A DNA stretch of 42,722 bases from Butyrivibrio sp. (GTDB lineage Bacteria; Bacillota; Clostridia; Lachnospirales; Lachnospiraceae), in NCBI GenBank assembly GCA_017446685.1, contig JAFSQI010000050.1, forward strand, positions 1 to 42,722. Reading direction: 5' to 3'. The notes beneath the pieces are model-generated. The model saw only the letters and a list, made by a program, of their open reading frames with translations. It ran no database searches and was not told the origin of the DNA. Positions 8,860 to 17,527 of this stretch are shown here, piece by piece (position 1 is the stretch's first letter; every line of letters starts with the position of its first letter). The position numbers were made by a program, and so were the translations under genes.

Positions 8860-9046
8860 GTTACTATTCAGTCAGCAGCCAGCACTACGCTGCTTGCACT
8901 CTCACTTAATGAGCCTTTGGCGAATTCTAGTGAGAGACATGCGTTAGAAGGCTGCGTAAGAAAGTGATTCAAGTGGCAATTTTGCCCATCGCGAAGCGAT
9001 TTAATTGCAAAATTGCTTAGTTACTGGTCAGGAACTGAACAGTAAC
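8860..9046. repeat. Structured 187-bp intergenic element with inverted ends
   Basis: The ends are inverted copies of one motif: GTTACTATTCAGT at 8860-8872 and ACTGAACAGTAAC at 9034-9046 (12 of 13 positions complementary). Inside are nested stems: CAGCC (8876-8880) with GGCTG (8950-8954), ACTCTCACT (8898-8906) with AGTGAGAG (8929-8936), GCAATTTTGC (8976-8985) with GCAAAATTGC (9007-9016), and ATCGC (8988-8992) with GCGAT (8996-9000). No plausible ORF is present. It resembles a MITE or folded repeat, or a structured leader of the small gene that follows. End motifs of the same type recur elsewhere in the window. Confidence 0.6.
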
Positions 9047-9082
9047 AAATTATGTAGGACCAATTCCAAGGGGGGAATGTGT

Positions 9083-9364
9083 ATGGATGAACTGAGGGTT
9101 AAATTGTTACATGAGCTGATAGGCATATATGGACTTGGCCATGCCCAGTCTATCGGAGCCGTTATTATTCCGGCATTTATTAACGATTTTAGGGAAACAG
9201 CTCTAAAAAAGGATACCTTTGATGAAATATCTGAGGAATATATGACAGAGGATAAAAAGGTCCATCTTGTCATGTACGGACGAAAAAGGCTTGCCGGTAA
9301 TGGACCTGAGGTACAGTTCACCGCTTTTTCCATCAATGACAGATTTGTAGAATTGCAAAAATAA
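9083..9364 (+). CDS. Small conserved-looking protein of unknown function
   Basis: A 93-aa soluble protein that I do not recognise. It is mixed alpha/beta with no signal peptide, membrane segment or clear catalytic motif; notable stretches are IGIYGLGHAQSIGAVIIPAF and VHLVMYGRKRLAGNGPEV. ATG 9083 is chosen because a strong AAGGGGGG ends 7 nt upstream. The in-frame ATG at 9077 is too close to that site, and the longer TTG-initiated frame from 9005 runs through the structured repeat. It lies between that repeat and tRNA-Leu, with no functional partner nearby. Good ribosome binding site and codon use support it being real. Confidence 0.6.
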   Translation: MDELRVKLLHELIGIYGLGHAQSIGAVIIPAFINDFRETALKKDTFDEISEEYMTEDKKVHLVMYGRKRLAGNGPEVQFTAFSINDRFVELQK

Positions 9365-9366
9365 TA

Positions 9367-9425
9367 TTGAATATTTTTTTTATTTGTGCTAAACTAATCT
9401 AGTTGTATGTTCTAGGACATACAAC
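9367..9425 (+). promoter_or_regulatory. tRNA-Leu promoter followed by a perfect palindrome
   Basis: TTGAAT (9367-9372) and TAAACT (9390-9395) with a 17-bp spacer form a sigma-A-type promoter. Just after the expected start point, GTTGTATGT (9402-9410) and ACATACAAC (9417-9425) make a perfect 9-bp inverted repeat with a 6-nt centre. It ends 6 nt before the mature tRNA. It could be a processing signal in the tRNA leader or a repressor site. Confidence 0.5.
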
Positions 9426-9431
9426 AGATAT

Positions 9432-9514
9432 GCCGGCATGTCGGAATGGCAGACGATGCAGACTCAAAATCTGTTGTGGGCAACCACGTGTGGGTTCAAG
9501 TCCCACTGCCGGCA
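9432..9514 (+). tRNA. tRNA-Leu (anticodon CAA)
   Basis: The acceptor arms GCCGGCA (9432-9438) and TGCCGGC (9507-9513) pair perfectly and the discriminator is A9514. The anticodon stem CAGA/TCTG encloses the loop CTCAAAA, giving anticodon CAA, which reads UUG. The T-arm carries GGTTCAAGTCC. The long variable arm between anticodon and T stems is the class II hallmark of tRNA-Leu. The 3' CCA is not encoded, so it must be added after transcription. Confidence 0.95.
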
Positions 9515-9516
9515 CT

Positions 9517-9559
9517 AAAAAAGTGGCTGATACTTGTTAGGTATCCAGCCACTTTTTTT
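9517..9559 (+). terminator. Terminator of tRNA-Leu, possibly bidirectional
   Basis: A run of A leads into GTGGCTG-ATAC, which pairs (one bulge) with GTAT-CCAGCCAC, followed by seven T residues. Because both sides carry A/T runs it may also terminate the convergent diguanylate cyclase gene. Confidence 0.88.
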
Positions 9560-9585
9560 ATTGAATTAAGAAACGCTTTGATATG

Positions 9586-10998
9586 TTATCTTCTTTTTTC
9601 TGGATGGGATTGATAGAATGCATCTTTATCTTTATACATGCGCTCATCAGCATAACGAAGCGCAAGCCTTAAATTTCCGTCTTTTTCATCGTGGTAATAA
9701 CCAACTGCGAAGTAGAGCCAGTCGGGATCGCAGGCTTCCTGCTTTAGGGTAGCTATCTTTTGCATAAATGTCTGCTCATCATCAAAAGAGATAATGGTAA
9801 ATTCATCGCCGCCTGCTCTGTAAATCTTATCTCCTTCAAAAATATCTTTAAGAACGTTAGCCGCATCTTTTAATAATTGATCTCCGTTGTGGTGTCCCTC
9901 ATTGTCGTTGATTGATTTAAGACCGTTAAGGTCACAGAAGGCAACATTGAAAGGTCTTGGATTTACTTTTAGTTTGGTTGCAAGCTCGTCAACATTTACG
10001 TTCATGCTATTTCGGTTAAATACCCCGGTAAGCATATCGATATTACTCAGATATTCGAGCCTTTCCATAATTAAATGGTTGGCTGCTTCAGAAGAGAGGA
10101 AGAAGGATACAAGTTCCATCGTTTCTTTTAGTCTGGAAATATTATCAACATTGAAGTTTGTTATGTAGAGATAACCGATAATTGTGTTTTGATGCATAAA
10201 TGGAACAAGAATAAGACTGTTAACCTTGTTTTCTTTTAGTGTTTCTACCCATCTTGGAGCTTTTTCTTCGTAGAATTTCATATCAACATCATCTTTTATA
10301 ATGATACAATTGGTTTCGCCCAAAAGATCTTCCCAGGTTTCCACAATTTCATAAGGAATGTTTTCAAATATCTCTTTTATACATATTTCATTATCGCGAA
10401 CACATTCACTTATAACATCAAATTTGTATAAGTCAGGAGTAACTGTCATAATACATGCTGCATAGGAGTTTGTATATTCGCGTATGTCCTGAGTGACCAC
10501 AGCCATATTTGTGAAGAAATCCTCATCATTTCGAAGATTAAGACAGGTCTTTATAACAAAACTGGCTATATCAGGAGGCACAAGCGCATATTTGCCGGTA
10601 TCCATCGATTTATTAAGAGTATACATAAAAAGACAATATCCAACATTTCCTTCCGGCTGTCCAATCGGGTAAAGAATACTTTCAGTCCAGAATCCATACA
10701 TCATAGTAGTATCAATATAGGTATGATTTTTTTCATTCCTGAAGGCGGCTTTATAGCAGACATCCTCAAATTTGGGTTCCTTTTGCATGTTATGATAATA
10801 TGGAACTCCTTCTACCTGCTTTTCTTCTCCTTCTGCCGTAAAGAGTTTCTTATAATTTGCTTCAAGAACATCGTTTATGGCGTACATTATAATATCGCCA
10901 CAACTTCCGTCATCATTTTGATAAACCTTAAGTATTGCCGCAGGAATATTAAACATATTTACCATCAATTTGAAATTTTCATATGTATAATTGGACAT
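9586..10998 (-). CDS. GGDEF-domain diguanylate cyclase with N-terminal sensory region
   Basis: A 470-aa protein whose C-terminal domain (about residues 305-455) starts with LTGVFNRN and contains the intact A-site GGDEF at 396-400 and the metal-binding Asp in FCDLNGLKSIND. It is predicted to make cyclic di-GMP from two GTP. The usual RxxD inhibitory site five residues before GGDEF is absent, so product feedback at that site is not expected. The first 120 or so residues look PAS-like and residues about 150-300 look GAF-like; there is no membrane segment, so it should sense a cytoplasmic signal. The start is preceded by AGGAG. It is convergent with tRNA-Leu and stands alone, so its output pathway is not visible here. 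Confidence 0.88.
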   Translation of the reverse strand: MSNYTYENFKLMVNMFNIPAAILKVYQNDDGSCGDIIMYAINDVLEANYKKLFTAEGEEKQVEGVPYYHNMQKEPKFEDVCYKAAFRNEKNHTYIDTTMMYGFWTESILYPIGQPEGNVGYCLFMYTLNKSMDTGKYALVPPDIASFVIKTCLNLRNDEDFFTNMAVVTQDIREYTNSYAACIMTVTPDLYKFDVISECVRDNEICIKEIFENIPYEIVETWEDLLGETNCIIIKDDVDMKFYEEKAPRWVETLKENKVNSLILVPFMHQNTIIGYLYITNFNVDNISRLKETMELVSFFLSSEAANHLIMERLEYLSNIDMLTGVFNRNSMNVNVDELATKLKVNPRPFNVAFCDLNGLKSINDNEGHHNGDQLLKDAANVLKDIFEGDKIYRAGGDEFTIISFDDEQTFMQKIATLKQEACDPDWLYFAVGYYHDEKDGNLRLALRYADERMYKDKDAFYQSHPEKRR

Positions 10999-11284
10999 TC
11001 GTTTTCTCCTGATACATAGATTGTAGTGGTTCGTTTGCGTACAGTATTTTTCGGTAAGTAATCAGCGATATTCAGTTTCAACTGTAACAAAAAGCCTTAA
11101 TATAATAATAAACTTTAATTAACACATTTACAATCACAATTAAACTCATGACCGTACGTCACGTGGTTTTTTTCATAACCTAAAATAATGAGATTTATTA
11201 ATTTGGAAACTATGATAGAATTAAAATAAAGTTGGCGCAGTTTCGGCTGCATCGGGGTTTTTATAATATAGGGAGGTGGTGTGT

Positions 11285-11725
11285 ATGGTGATGTCGATGA
11301 CAATAATCTGGCTTGTCGTGGCAATAGTACTTGGTGTAGTGGAACTCATGACCTTGGGACTTATTTCTATCTGGTTTGCCATAGGAGCGGTCGCTGCGAT
11401 GCTTTCATCAATTGCGGGAGGAAATATATTGACTCAGCTTATTGTCTTTATTGTAGTTTCCGGTGCCATTCTTTTTTCCGTTCGTCCAATCGCTGCAAAG
11501 TATATAAACAGCAATGTCAAGAAGACCAATATTGATGCTTTGGTGGGAAGAAAGCTTATTGCTAAGACAGACATCGATAATTTAAAAGGCATTGGAAAAG
11601 TGGATATGGATGGTTCTACATGGCTTGCGGCATCTACAGATGATAATGTGACTATTCATGCAGGAGAAGAAGTTGTTATTACAAAGGTTGTCGGAGCAAA
11701 GCTTATAGTTGAGAGAGTAAATTAG
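11285..11725 (+). CDS. NfeD-family membrane protein
   Basis: A 146-aa short NfeD protein (NfeD1b type). Two or three hydrophobic helices occupy about residues 5-75. A soluble C-terminal OB-fold-like domain follows, recognisable from LVGRKLIAKTDI and the IHAGEEVVITKVVGAKLIVE strand pattern. NfeD proteins partner with SPFH proteins encoded next to them, as here, in flotillin/stomatin-like membrane microdomains. ATG 11285 is preferred because GGGAGG ends 8 nt upstream; a GTG at 11276 would overlap that site. First gene of an apparent five-gene operon that ends at the terminator at 17241-17277. The 286 bp upstream hold no gene. Confidence 0.88.
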   Translation: MVMSMTIIWLVVAIVLGVVELMTLGLISIWFAIGAVAAMLSSIAGGNILTQLIVFIVVSGAILFSVRPIAAKYINSNVKKTNIDALVGRKLIAKTDIDNLKGIGKVDMDGSTWLAASTDDNVTIHAGEEVVITKVVGAKLIVERVN

Positions 11726-11773
11726 AAGCTACAGCTCAGAAAAAATTTCAAGTATTGTTGACGGAGGAAAAAT

Positions 11774-12691
11774 ATGAACGCTATCGCTATTATTATTGTA
11801 CTTATTCTTATTTTGGCACTTGTGGCAGCAAATATTAAGATTGTTCCACAGGCACATTCTTATGTAGTTGAGAGACTTGGGGCTTACAAAGAAACCTGGG
11901 ATGTAGGACTTCATATAAAGGTTCCTTTTATAGACAGGGTTGCCAGACAAGTGGATTTAAAGGAACAGTATTGTGACTTTCCACCTCAGCCTGTTATCAC
12001 TCAGGACAATGTAACTATGCAGATCGACTCTATCGTATTCTTTAGAATTTCTGATCCGATGGCATATGCATATGGAGTTAGAAATCCTATCGGTGCTATT
12101 GAGAACCTCACAGCTACAACACTTCGTAACGTAATCGGTTCACTTACTCTTGATGAGACACTTACTTCCCGTGATCAGATCAATGCTCAGATGCAGGACG
12201 CTCTTGACCTTGCCACAGACCCGTGGGGAATCAAGATTACAAGAGTAGAGCTTAAAAACATCAATCCTCCCGAGCAGATTAGAGATGCCATGGAGAAGCA
12301 GATGAAGGCTGAGCGTGAAAAAAGAGAGAAGATTCTTTTTGCAGAAGGTGAGAAGCAGTCAGCCATCACAGTAGCAGAAGGTGAAAAACAAAGTAAGATT
12401 CTTCAGGCAGAAGCTGATAAGCAGGCAACGATTCTTCGCGCAGAGGCTGAGAGGGAGAAAAAGATCCGTGAAGCAGAAGGTCAGGCTGAAGCTATAAAGA
12501 ATATTCAGAAGGCTAATGCAGAAGGTATCAAAATGTTAAAAGAGGCAGGCGCCGATGAATCAGTTCTTACACTTAAGAGCCTTGAAGCGTTTGAGAAGGC
12601 AGCAGACGGTCAGGCAACCAAGATCATCGTTCCTTCAAATATTCAGGGAATCGCAGGCCTTGCCCAGTCACTTAAAGAAATTGTAAAGTAA
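11774..12691 (+). CDS. SPFH-domain (stomatin/prohibitin-like) membrane protein
   Basis: A 305-aa slipin/QmcA-type protein. One N-terminal membrane anchor (residues 3-20) precedes the SPFH domain (about 22-200), which begins with the typical VVERLGAYKETWDVGLH and includes VTMQIDSIVFFRISDP. A charged Ala/Glu-rich coiled coil follows (about 180-250), with repeated AEGEKQ units, then a short C-terminal tail. Such proteins oligomerise into membrane rings that scaffold other membrane proteins or proteases. A GGAGG lies just upstream of the ATG. The NfeD partner gene is 48 bp upstream and the ABC exporter pair starts 20 bp downstream, which hints that the scaffold and exporter are expressed together. 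Confidence 0.93.
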   Translation: MNAIAIIIVLILILALVAANIKIVPQAHSYVVERLGAYKETWDVGLHIKVPFIDRVARQVDLKEQYCDFPPQPVITQDNVTMQIDSIVFFRISDPMAYAYGVRNPIGAIENLTATTLRNVIGSLTLDETLTSRDQINAQMQDALDLATDPWGIKITRVELKNINPPEQIRDAMEKQMKAEREKREKILFAEGEKQSAITVAEGEKQSKILQAEADKQATILRAEAEREKKIREAEGQAEAIKNIQKANAEGIKMLKEAGADESVLTLKSLEAFEKAADGQATKIIVPSNIQGIAGLAQSLKEIVK

Positions 12692-12711
12692 ATTAAAAAC
12701 AGGAAATTGAT

Positions 12712-14529
12712 ATGTCCGCGAATAAACAGACAAAATTTGCAACGAAAACACAGATGGTGCTCTTTTTTCTAAAGGGCACTGTGTTTTTCTTTGCTCTCAG
12801 TATATTATTTTCATTACTTGTTACTTTCTTTGACCTTGTAGGACCCAAGATCATACAGTATACGGTTGATTATTGTATCGCAGATACGAGGTCAACTTCT
12901 GTTCCTTTCTATATCAGAGTTATCATGGACGGTCTTGGTGACAGGGAATATCTTAGAACTCATCTTTATCTGGTGGCACTTGTTGTCGCAGCAATAGCTC
13001 TCTTGGCAGCTATCAGCAGATATCTTTTCAGACTCTTTAATTCCATGGGTGCAGAGAAGCTTATCCAGAGGATGAGAGACACACTTTTTGATCATATTAT
13101 GCACCTTCCATTTACCTGGCATGGTGAAAACCATACCGGCGATATTATCCAGCGCTGTACTTCGGATGTGGATACGGTAAAAAACTTTATATCTGAACAG
13201 ATGTCTTCGCTTATCAGAATAGTGATAAGAATTGTGCTTGCCATATACTTTATGATTGGTATAAACGGAAAACTGACTATAGCGTCTGCTGTTTTTATTC
13301 CAATAATTGTTATTTACTCAATGTTTTTTCATGGAAAAATAAGAAGTGCCTTTGAAAAAGCAGATACGGAAGAGGGAAGACTTTCTGCGACAGCGCAGGA
13401 AAATCTTACCGGAGTAAGAGTTGTAAGAGCCTTTGGGCGAGAGCAGTATGAAAAGGAAAGGTTTGTAAAGCAGAATAAAGAGTACACACAGTTATGGATA
13501 GACCTTATGAGAGTGTTATCTGCTTTCTGGTCCTCCAACGATTTTATTTCGGGACTTCAGGTAATGCTGATAACAGTGCTTGGAGCTGTATTATGTGTGC
13601 ACGGTGAAATCACTGTAGGTGAATATATTGCTTTTGTTTCCTATAATTCTATGCTGGTATGGCCTGTCAGAGCTCTTGGAAGAATCATTTCCGAAATGAG
13701 TAAAGCTGGAGTGTCAATAGACCGTATAAGTTATATCATGAATTCGGAGATTGAAGAGGATAAGCCTGGAGCAAAAGAACCTTCACTAAAAGAAGATATT
13801 ATTTTTGATAATGTATCTTATGCATATGATAATGGCGGTGCTGATGTTTTGAAAAATGTATCTTTTACCATAAAAAAAGGTACAACATTTGGAATACTTG
13901 GAGGGACAGGCTCAGGGAAATCCACACTGATGTATCTGCTGGACAGTCTATACAGTTTGCCTGACGGATGCGGCAGGATAATGATTGGTGATACGGATAT
14001 TTCTGATATTAAGGCAAGTTGGCTTCGCAAGAATATAGGCTTTGTACTTCAGGAACCGTTCCTTTTTTCAAGAACGCTTTCCGAGAACATCGGTATTACC
14101 CAGAAAAAAACAGATATTAAGGCAATCAGAGATGCAGCTAAGATAGCGGCACTTGATGAGACAATTGACAGCTTTGGACAGGGATATGAGACTTATGTAG
14201 GAGAGAGGGGAGTGACACTTTCAGGAGGTCAGAAACAGAGAACTGCCATTGCACAGATGCTTGTCAGTAAGCCGCCGGTCATGGTTTTTGATGACTCTTT
14301 ATCTGCGGTTGACACACAAACTGATGCCAGAATAAGGCATGCCCTTTCAGAGAATGTAGGAGATTCTACCGTTGTGCTGATTTCTCACAGAATTACGACC
14401 CTGATGCACGCTGACAGGATTATAGTCTTAGACCATGGCAAGGTTGCGGAGCAGGGTACTCATGATGAGCTTTTGGCAAAGGGCGGAATTTACAAGAAAA
14501 TTTTTGATATACAGATGCAGGGAACATGA
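12712..14529 (+). CDS. ABC exporter half-transporter, degenerate NBD subunit (second pair)
   Basis: A 605-aa protein with a six-helix membrane domain (about residues 20-330) and a C-terminal nucleotide-binding domain. Walker A is GGTGSGKST and the signature is a canonical LSGGQ. Walker B is MVFDDSLSA, so the catalytic Glu is Asp, while the H-loop His is kept in LISHRIT. It is thus the degenerate-site subunit of a heterodimeric exporter, with a milder set of changes than the gene at 2409. It overlaps the next gene by 4 bp (ATGA) and follows the SPFH gene by 20 bp, indicating one operon. The substrate cannot be inferred. Confidence 0.91.
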   Translation: MSANKQTKFATKTQMVLFFLKGTVFFFALSILFSLLVTFFDLVGPKIIQYTVDYCIADTRSTSVPFYIRVIMDGLGDREYLRTHLYLVALVVAAIALLAAISRYLFRLFNSMGAEKLIQRMRDTLFDHIMHLPFTWHGENHTGDIIQRCTSDVDTVKNFISEQMSSLIRIVIRIVLAIYFMIGINGKLTIASAVFIPIIVIYSMFFHGKIRSAFEKADTEEGRLSATAQENLTGVRVVRAFGREQYEKERFVKQNKEYTQLWIDLMRVLSAFWSSNDFISGLQVMLITVLGAVLCVHGEITVGEYIAFVSYNSMLVWPVRALGRIISEMSKAGVSIDRISYIMNSEIEEDKPGAKEPSLKEDIIFDNVSYAYDNGGADVLKNVSFTIKKGTTFGILGGTGSGKSTLMYLLDSLYSLPDGCGRIMIGDTDISDIKASWLRKNIGFVLQEPFLFSRTLSENIGITQKKTDIKAIRDAAKIAALDETIDSFGQGYETYVGERGVTLSGGQKQRTAIAQMLVSKPPVMVFDDSLSAVDTQTDARIRHALSENVGDSTVVLISHRITTLMHADRIIVLDHGKVAEQGTHDELLAKGGIYKKIFDIQMQGT

Positions 14530-16337
14530 AAGAAAAAAATATTAAACTACCACTATTTGGGATACCTAAGCTGTATCCATACATAAAACCCTACATGGTA
14601 CAGATTATCATAATGATAATACTGGGAATATTAAGCTCTCTGGTTGATTCAATTTATCCAATTTTTAACCAGTATGCACTTGATAATTTCGTAGGAAAAA
14701 AGACGCTTGAAGGGCTGACAGCATTCGTGATTTTATATGTTGTAATCCTTGTCCTTCAGGTTATAGACAATTTTATATCGGTATATATGTGCGGCAAGGT
14801 TGAAATGTCTATGGACAGGGACCTTAGAGATGCGGCGTTCAGCCACCTTCAGACCCTTTCTTTTGCCTATTTTAACCAGAATAATGTCGGGTATATTCAC
14901 GCAAGAGTTATGAGCGATACCGGAAAAATCGGTGTTATGGTTTCCTGGAGAATGATGGATATTATCTGGAACGGCTCATATATAGTCTGTGTGCTTATTA
15001 TGATGCTTGCACTTAATGTAAGATTGGCGCTTTATGTTATAGTTCTGGTGCCGATCGCAGCAGTTCTTGTTATGTATTTCCAGACAAAGCTTGTGGTGCT
15101 TAACAGAAAGATAAGAGAGATAAATTCCACCATAACCGGAAATTTTAATGAGGGAATTACAGGGGCTAAGGCTATTAAGACTCTGGTGGTAGAAGAAAAA
15201 ATCCAGAATGACTTTGAAAAAGATACAGAAAACATGAGAAGGGTTTCTGTACATGCAACTCACTATTCTGCATTTTTTACCTCTGCCATTACTATGATGT
15301 CATCTTTTGCCCTGGCGCTTGTTCTGTGGCATGGCGGAGTGCTAACAATTGACGGAGTGATACAGATTGGTACGCTTTCTGTGTTTTTATCCTATGCTCT
15401 TGGGCTGATGGAGCCTGTTCAGAACGTGATCGTAACACTTTCAGAGCTCATTGCTGTTCAGGTAAATGTCGAGAGACTTACAAGACTTCTTGAGACAGAA
15501 TCTGATGTTGCGGATTCCAAAGAGGTAGTAGAAAAATACGGAGATACCTTTAATCCGAAAAAGGAAAATTGGGAACCTCTTTTTGGAGATGTGGAATTTA
15601 AAGATGTTACCTTTAAATATCCGGATGGAGATGAGTACGTACTTGAGCACTTTGATTTAAAGGTTCCGCAGGGTACAAATGTGGCAATTGTCGGTGAAAC
15701 CGGAGCAGGTAAGTCTACTCTTGTAAATCTTGTCTGCAGATTTTTTAAACCGACTTCAGGACAGATTTTGATAGATGGAAAAGATGCAGCTTTAAGGTCT
15801 CAGCTTTGGCTCCACTCAAATATAGGTTATGTTCTTCAGACTCCACATCTTTTTTCAGGTACGGTAAGAGAAAACCTTAAATACGGTAAGCCGGATGCCA
15901 CTGAAGAAGAAATCTGGAATGCATTAAAACTTGTTTCCGCTGATGGAATAGTAAAAAGAATGGAAAAGGGACTGGACAGCGATGTTGGTGAAGACGGCGA
16001 TATGTTGTCTACCGGTGAGAAGCAGCTGTTGTCTTTTGCCAGAGCTATTTTATCAGATCCGAGGATACTTGTACTGGATGAGGCAACGGCTTCTATTGAT
16101 ACCGTTACCGAAAAAGCAATTCAGGATGCCATTGAGACAGTTACGAAGGGAAGAACATCTTTTGTAATTGCACACAGACTTTCAACAATTGTGGGTGCGG
16201 ATATTATTCTTGTGGTTAAGGATGGTAAAATAATAGAAAGAGGAACGCACACACAGCTTATGGGGAAAAAAGGATATTATTACGAGCTGTTTACAAGGCA
16301 ATTTGATGAGGCAAAGTTTGATGCGGTCTTTAAATAA
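14526..16337 (+). CDS. ABC exporter half-transporter, catalytic NBD subunit (second pair)
   Basis: A 603-aa partner of the preceding gene. Six membrane helices span about residues 20-325. The nucleotide-binding domain has Walker A GETGAGKST, Walker B LVLDEATAS with the catalytic Glu, and H-loop IAHRLSTI. Its signature is LSTGE instead of LSGGQ, so its poor signature faces the partner's Asp-bearing Walker B and forms the degenerate ATP site. A linker of about 25 residues before the domain (around EKYGDTFNPKKENWEP) is longer than in the first exporter pair. The metallophosphoesterase gene follows 40 bp later without an obvious terminator between. Confidence 0.91.
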   Translation: MKEKNIKLPLFGIPKLYPYIKPYMVQIIIMIILGILSSLVDSIYPIFNQYALDNFVGKKTLEGLTAFVILYVVILVLQVIDNFISVYMCGKVEMSMDRDLRDAAFSHLQTLSFAYFNQNNVGYIHARVMSDTGKIGVMVSWRMMDIIWNGSYIVCVLIMMLALNVRLALYVIVLVPIAAVLVMYFQTKLVVLNRKIREINSTITGNFNEGITGAKAIKTLVVEEKIQNDFEKDTENMRRVSVHATHYSAFFTSAITMMSSFALALVLWHGGVLTIDGVIQIGTLSVFLSYALGLMEPVQNVIVTLSELIAVQVNVERLTRLLETESDVADSKEVVEKYGDTFNPKKENWEPLFGDVEFKDVTFKYPDGDEYVLEHFDLKVPQGTNVAIVGETGAGKSTLVNLVCRFFKPTSGQILIDGKDAALRSQLWLHSNIGYVLQTPHLFSGTVRENLKYGKPDATEEEIWNALKLVSADGIVKRMEKGLDSDVGEDGDMLSTGEKQLLSFARAILSDPRILVLDEATASIDTVTEKAIQDAIETVTKGRTSFVIAHRLSTIVGADIILVVKDGKIIERGTHTQLMGKKGYYYELFTRQFDEAKFDAVFK

Positions 16338-16377
16338 GGTGATAAGTCATAATTTTCCAATTGATTAGGAGGGGTAT

Positions 16378-17265
16378 ATGGATATTGCAGTTTTTAGCGA
16401 TGTGCATGGCAATTACAGCGCGTTGCAGGCAAGTATTGATTATGCAGTAGGAAAGGGAATAACCAATTTTCTTCTTCTTGGAGATTATGTCACTGACTGC
16501 CCATATCCCCAGAAGACTATGGAGCTTATCTATGTTCTTCGGAAATATTTTACTACCTATATTATTCGTGGAAACCGCGAAGAATATCTTTTGAATTTCA
16601 GAAAGAACGGAGAGGGAAACTGGAAAAAGGGGTCTGCAAGCGGTTCGCTTCTGTATACCTATGAGAATCTTACGGAAAAAGATTTTGAATTTTTTGAAAA
16701 TCTTCCCACTTTTGGGAGTTTTCAGGAAAAAGGTATTTCCGGCTTTGAATATTGCCATGGCTCGCCGAATAATGTCAGTGAACTTCTCTATAAGGAAAAG
16801 AGAAATACAAAAAAGACTTTATCACATTTAAAATCCGGTATGCTGATACATGGGCATACTCATATTCAGGGTTCATATATTTACCGCGGAAAAAAGGCAG
16901 TTAATCCGGGATCAATCGGAATTCCGTGGTACTACGGCGGAAAGACACAGTTTTGTATTCTTCATGGTACAGGAAAAAACTGGGAGGAAGAATATATCCA
17001 GCTTGAATATGACAGAAAAAAAATACTGCGGGATTTTAAGGAGTCGGGTATTACATCATATGCACCTGCATGGGCTGCAGTTACGATGCATACCATACGA
17101 ACCGGAAAAGATCTGAATCAGACTGTTTTATTAAGGGCAATGCGCCTATGTGAGCAGGAGAGAGGAACTGTCAGATGGCCAAACATTCCTGAGAAATATT
17201 GGGCTATAGCACTCAAAGAAAACTATATTGATTTAAACGGAAAAGAGATTCCTCACTATGAGTGA
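16378..17265 (+). CDS. Calcineurin-like metallophosphoesterase
   Basis: A 295-aa cytoplasmic phosphoesterase. The metal-binding signature is complete: DVHGN near residue 8, LLGDYVTD, RGNREE and HGHTH. The arrangement fits the YfcE/MJ0936-like group, which act on phosphodiesters such as cyclic nucleotides or bis-pNPP in vitro; the physiological substrate is unknown. After the core domain (about 1-200) there is a C-terminal extension of about 90 residues, rich in aromatic and charged residues, that I do not recognise. A strong AGGAGGGG precedes the ATG. It is last in the operon, and its stop codon lies inside the terminator stem. Confidence 0.88.
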   Translation: MDIAVFSDVHGNYSALQASIDYAVGKGITNFLLLGDYVTDCPYPQKTMELIYVLRKYFTTYIIRGNREEYLLNFRKNGEGNWKKGSASGSLLYTYENLTEKDFEFFENLPTFGSFQEKGISGFEYCHGSPNNVSELLYKEKRNTKKTLSHLKSGMLIHGHTHIQGSYIYRGKKAVNPGSIGIPWYYGGKTQFCILHGTGKNWEEEYIQLEYDRKKILRDFKESGITSYAPAWAAVTMHTIRTGKDLNQTVLLRAMRLCEQERGTVRWPNIPEKYWAIALKENYIDLNGKEIPHYE

Positions 17266-17277
17266 GAAATCTCTTTT
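17241..17277. terminator. Terminator overlapping the phosphoesterase stop codon
   Basis: AAAAGAGATT (17241-17250) pairs with AATCTCTTTT (17268-17277). An inner stem of CTCACT (17252-17257) and AGTGAG (17261-17266) closes on an ATG loop. Runs of A and T on both sides make it likely to work in both directions, also ending the minus-strand peptide gene that stops at 17314. Confidence 0.85.
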
Positions 17278-17313
17278 TAACTTCGTACATAATTTGTATT
17301 ACATTGTAAACTG

Positions 17314-17487
17314 CTATTTTTTCTTCAGAGTCGAATTTATAATTGTGACAGTCACTTTTTTGGCGAGGTCTTCGATGATTTTATTTGAACCGCCTGTCAA
17401 AGATTCAAGTGCTTCGTCATTTAATGCTTCTGGTGAAATTAGTAATTCGTCATCATTTTTTGTCTCTTTGCTGAATAGCGTTTTCAT
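17314..17487 (-). CDS. Small peptide precursor with double-glycine leader (bacteriocin/RiPP-like)
   Basis: A 57-aa reading frame on the minus strand. It starts MKTLFSKETKNDDELL, continues SPEALNDEALESLTGG, and ends with a 24-residue tail (SNKIIEDLAKKV then TVTIINSTLKKK). The acidic, helical leader ending in LxSLTGG is the classic double-glycine cleavage pattern, recognised by C39-peptidase ABC transporters, of class II bacteriocins, many lanthipeptides and peptide pheromones. The predicted mature peptide is cationic at its end, lacks cysteine, and has Ser/Thr residues. GAGG lies 8 nt before the ATG. It follows the Ser-rich gene by 40 bp on the same strand and ends near a shared terminator. 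No modification, peptidase or immunity gene adjoins it, so the role (bacteriocin, signal, or other secreted peptide) is open. Confidence 0.65.
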   Translation of the reverse strand: MKTLFSKETKNDDELLISPEALNDEALESLTGGSNKIIEDLAKKVTVTIINSTLKKK

Positions 17488-17527
17488 TGATTTTTCCTCG
17501 TATAACTGTCATTAGATTTTGCTGCCG

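Noticed and set aside
10999-11284. Regulatory RNA or gene in the 286-bp divergent region
   Set aside because: No frame with a ribosome binding site and no clear stem-loop with a T-run. A possible extended -10 (TGATAGAAT near 11213) lacks a convincing -35.
17258-17515. 85-aa plus-strand frame after the phosphoesterase
   Set aside because: It overlaps the terminator stem and lies antisense to the peptide gene, has no good ribosome binding site, and its product is a low-complexity hydrophobic/Ser mix.
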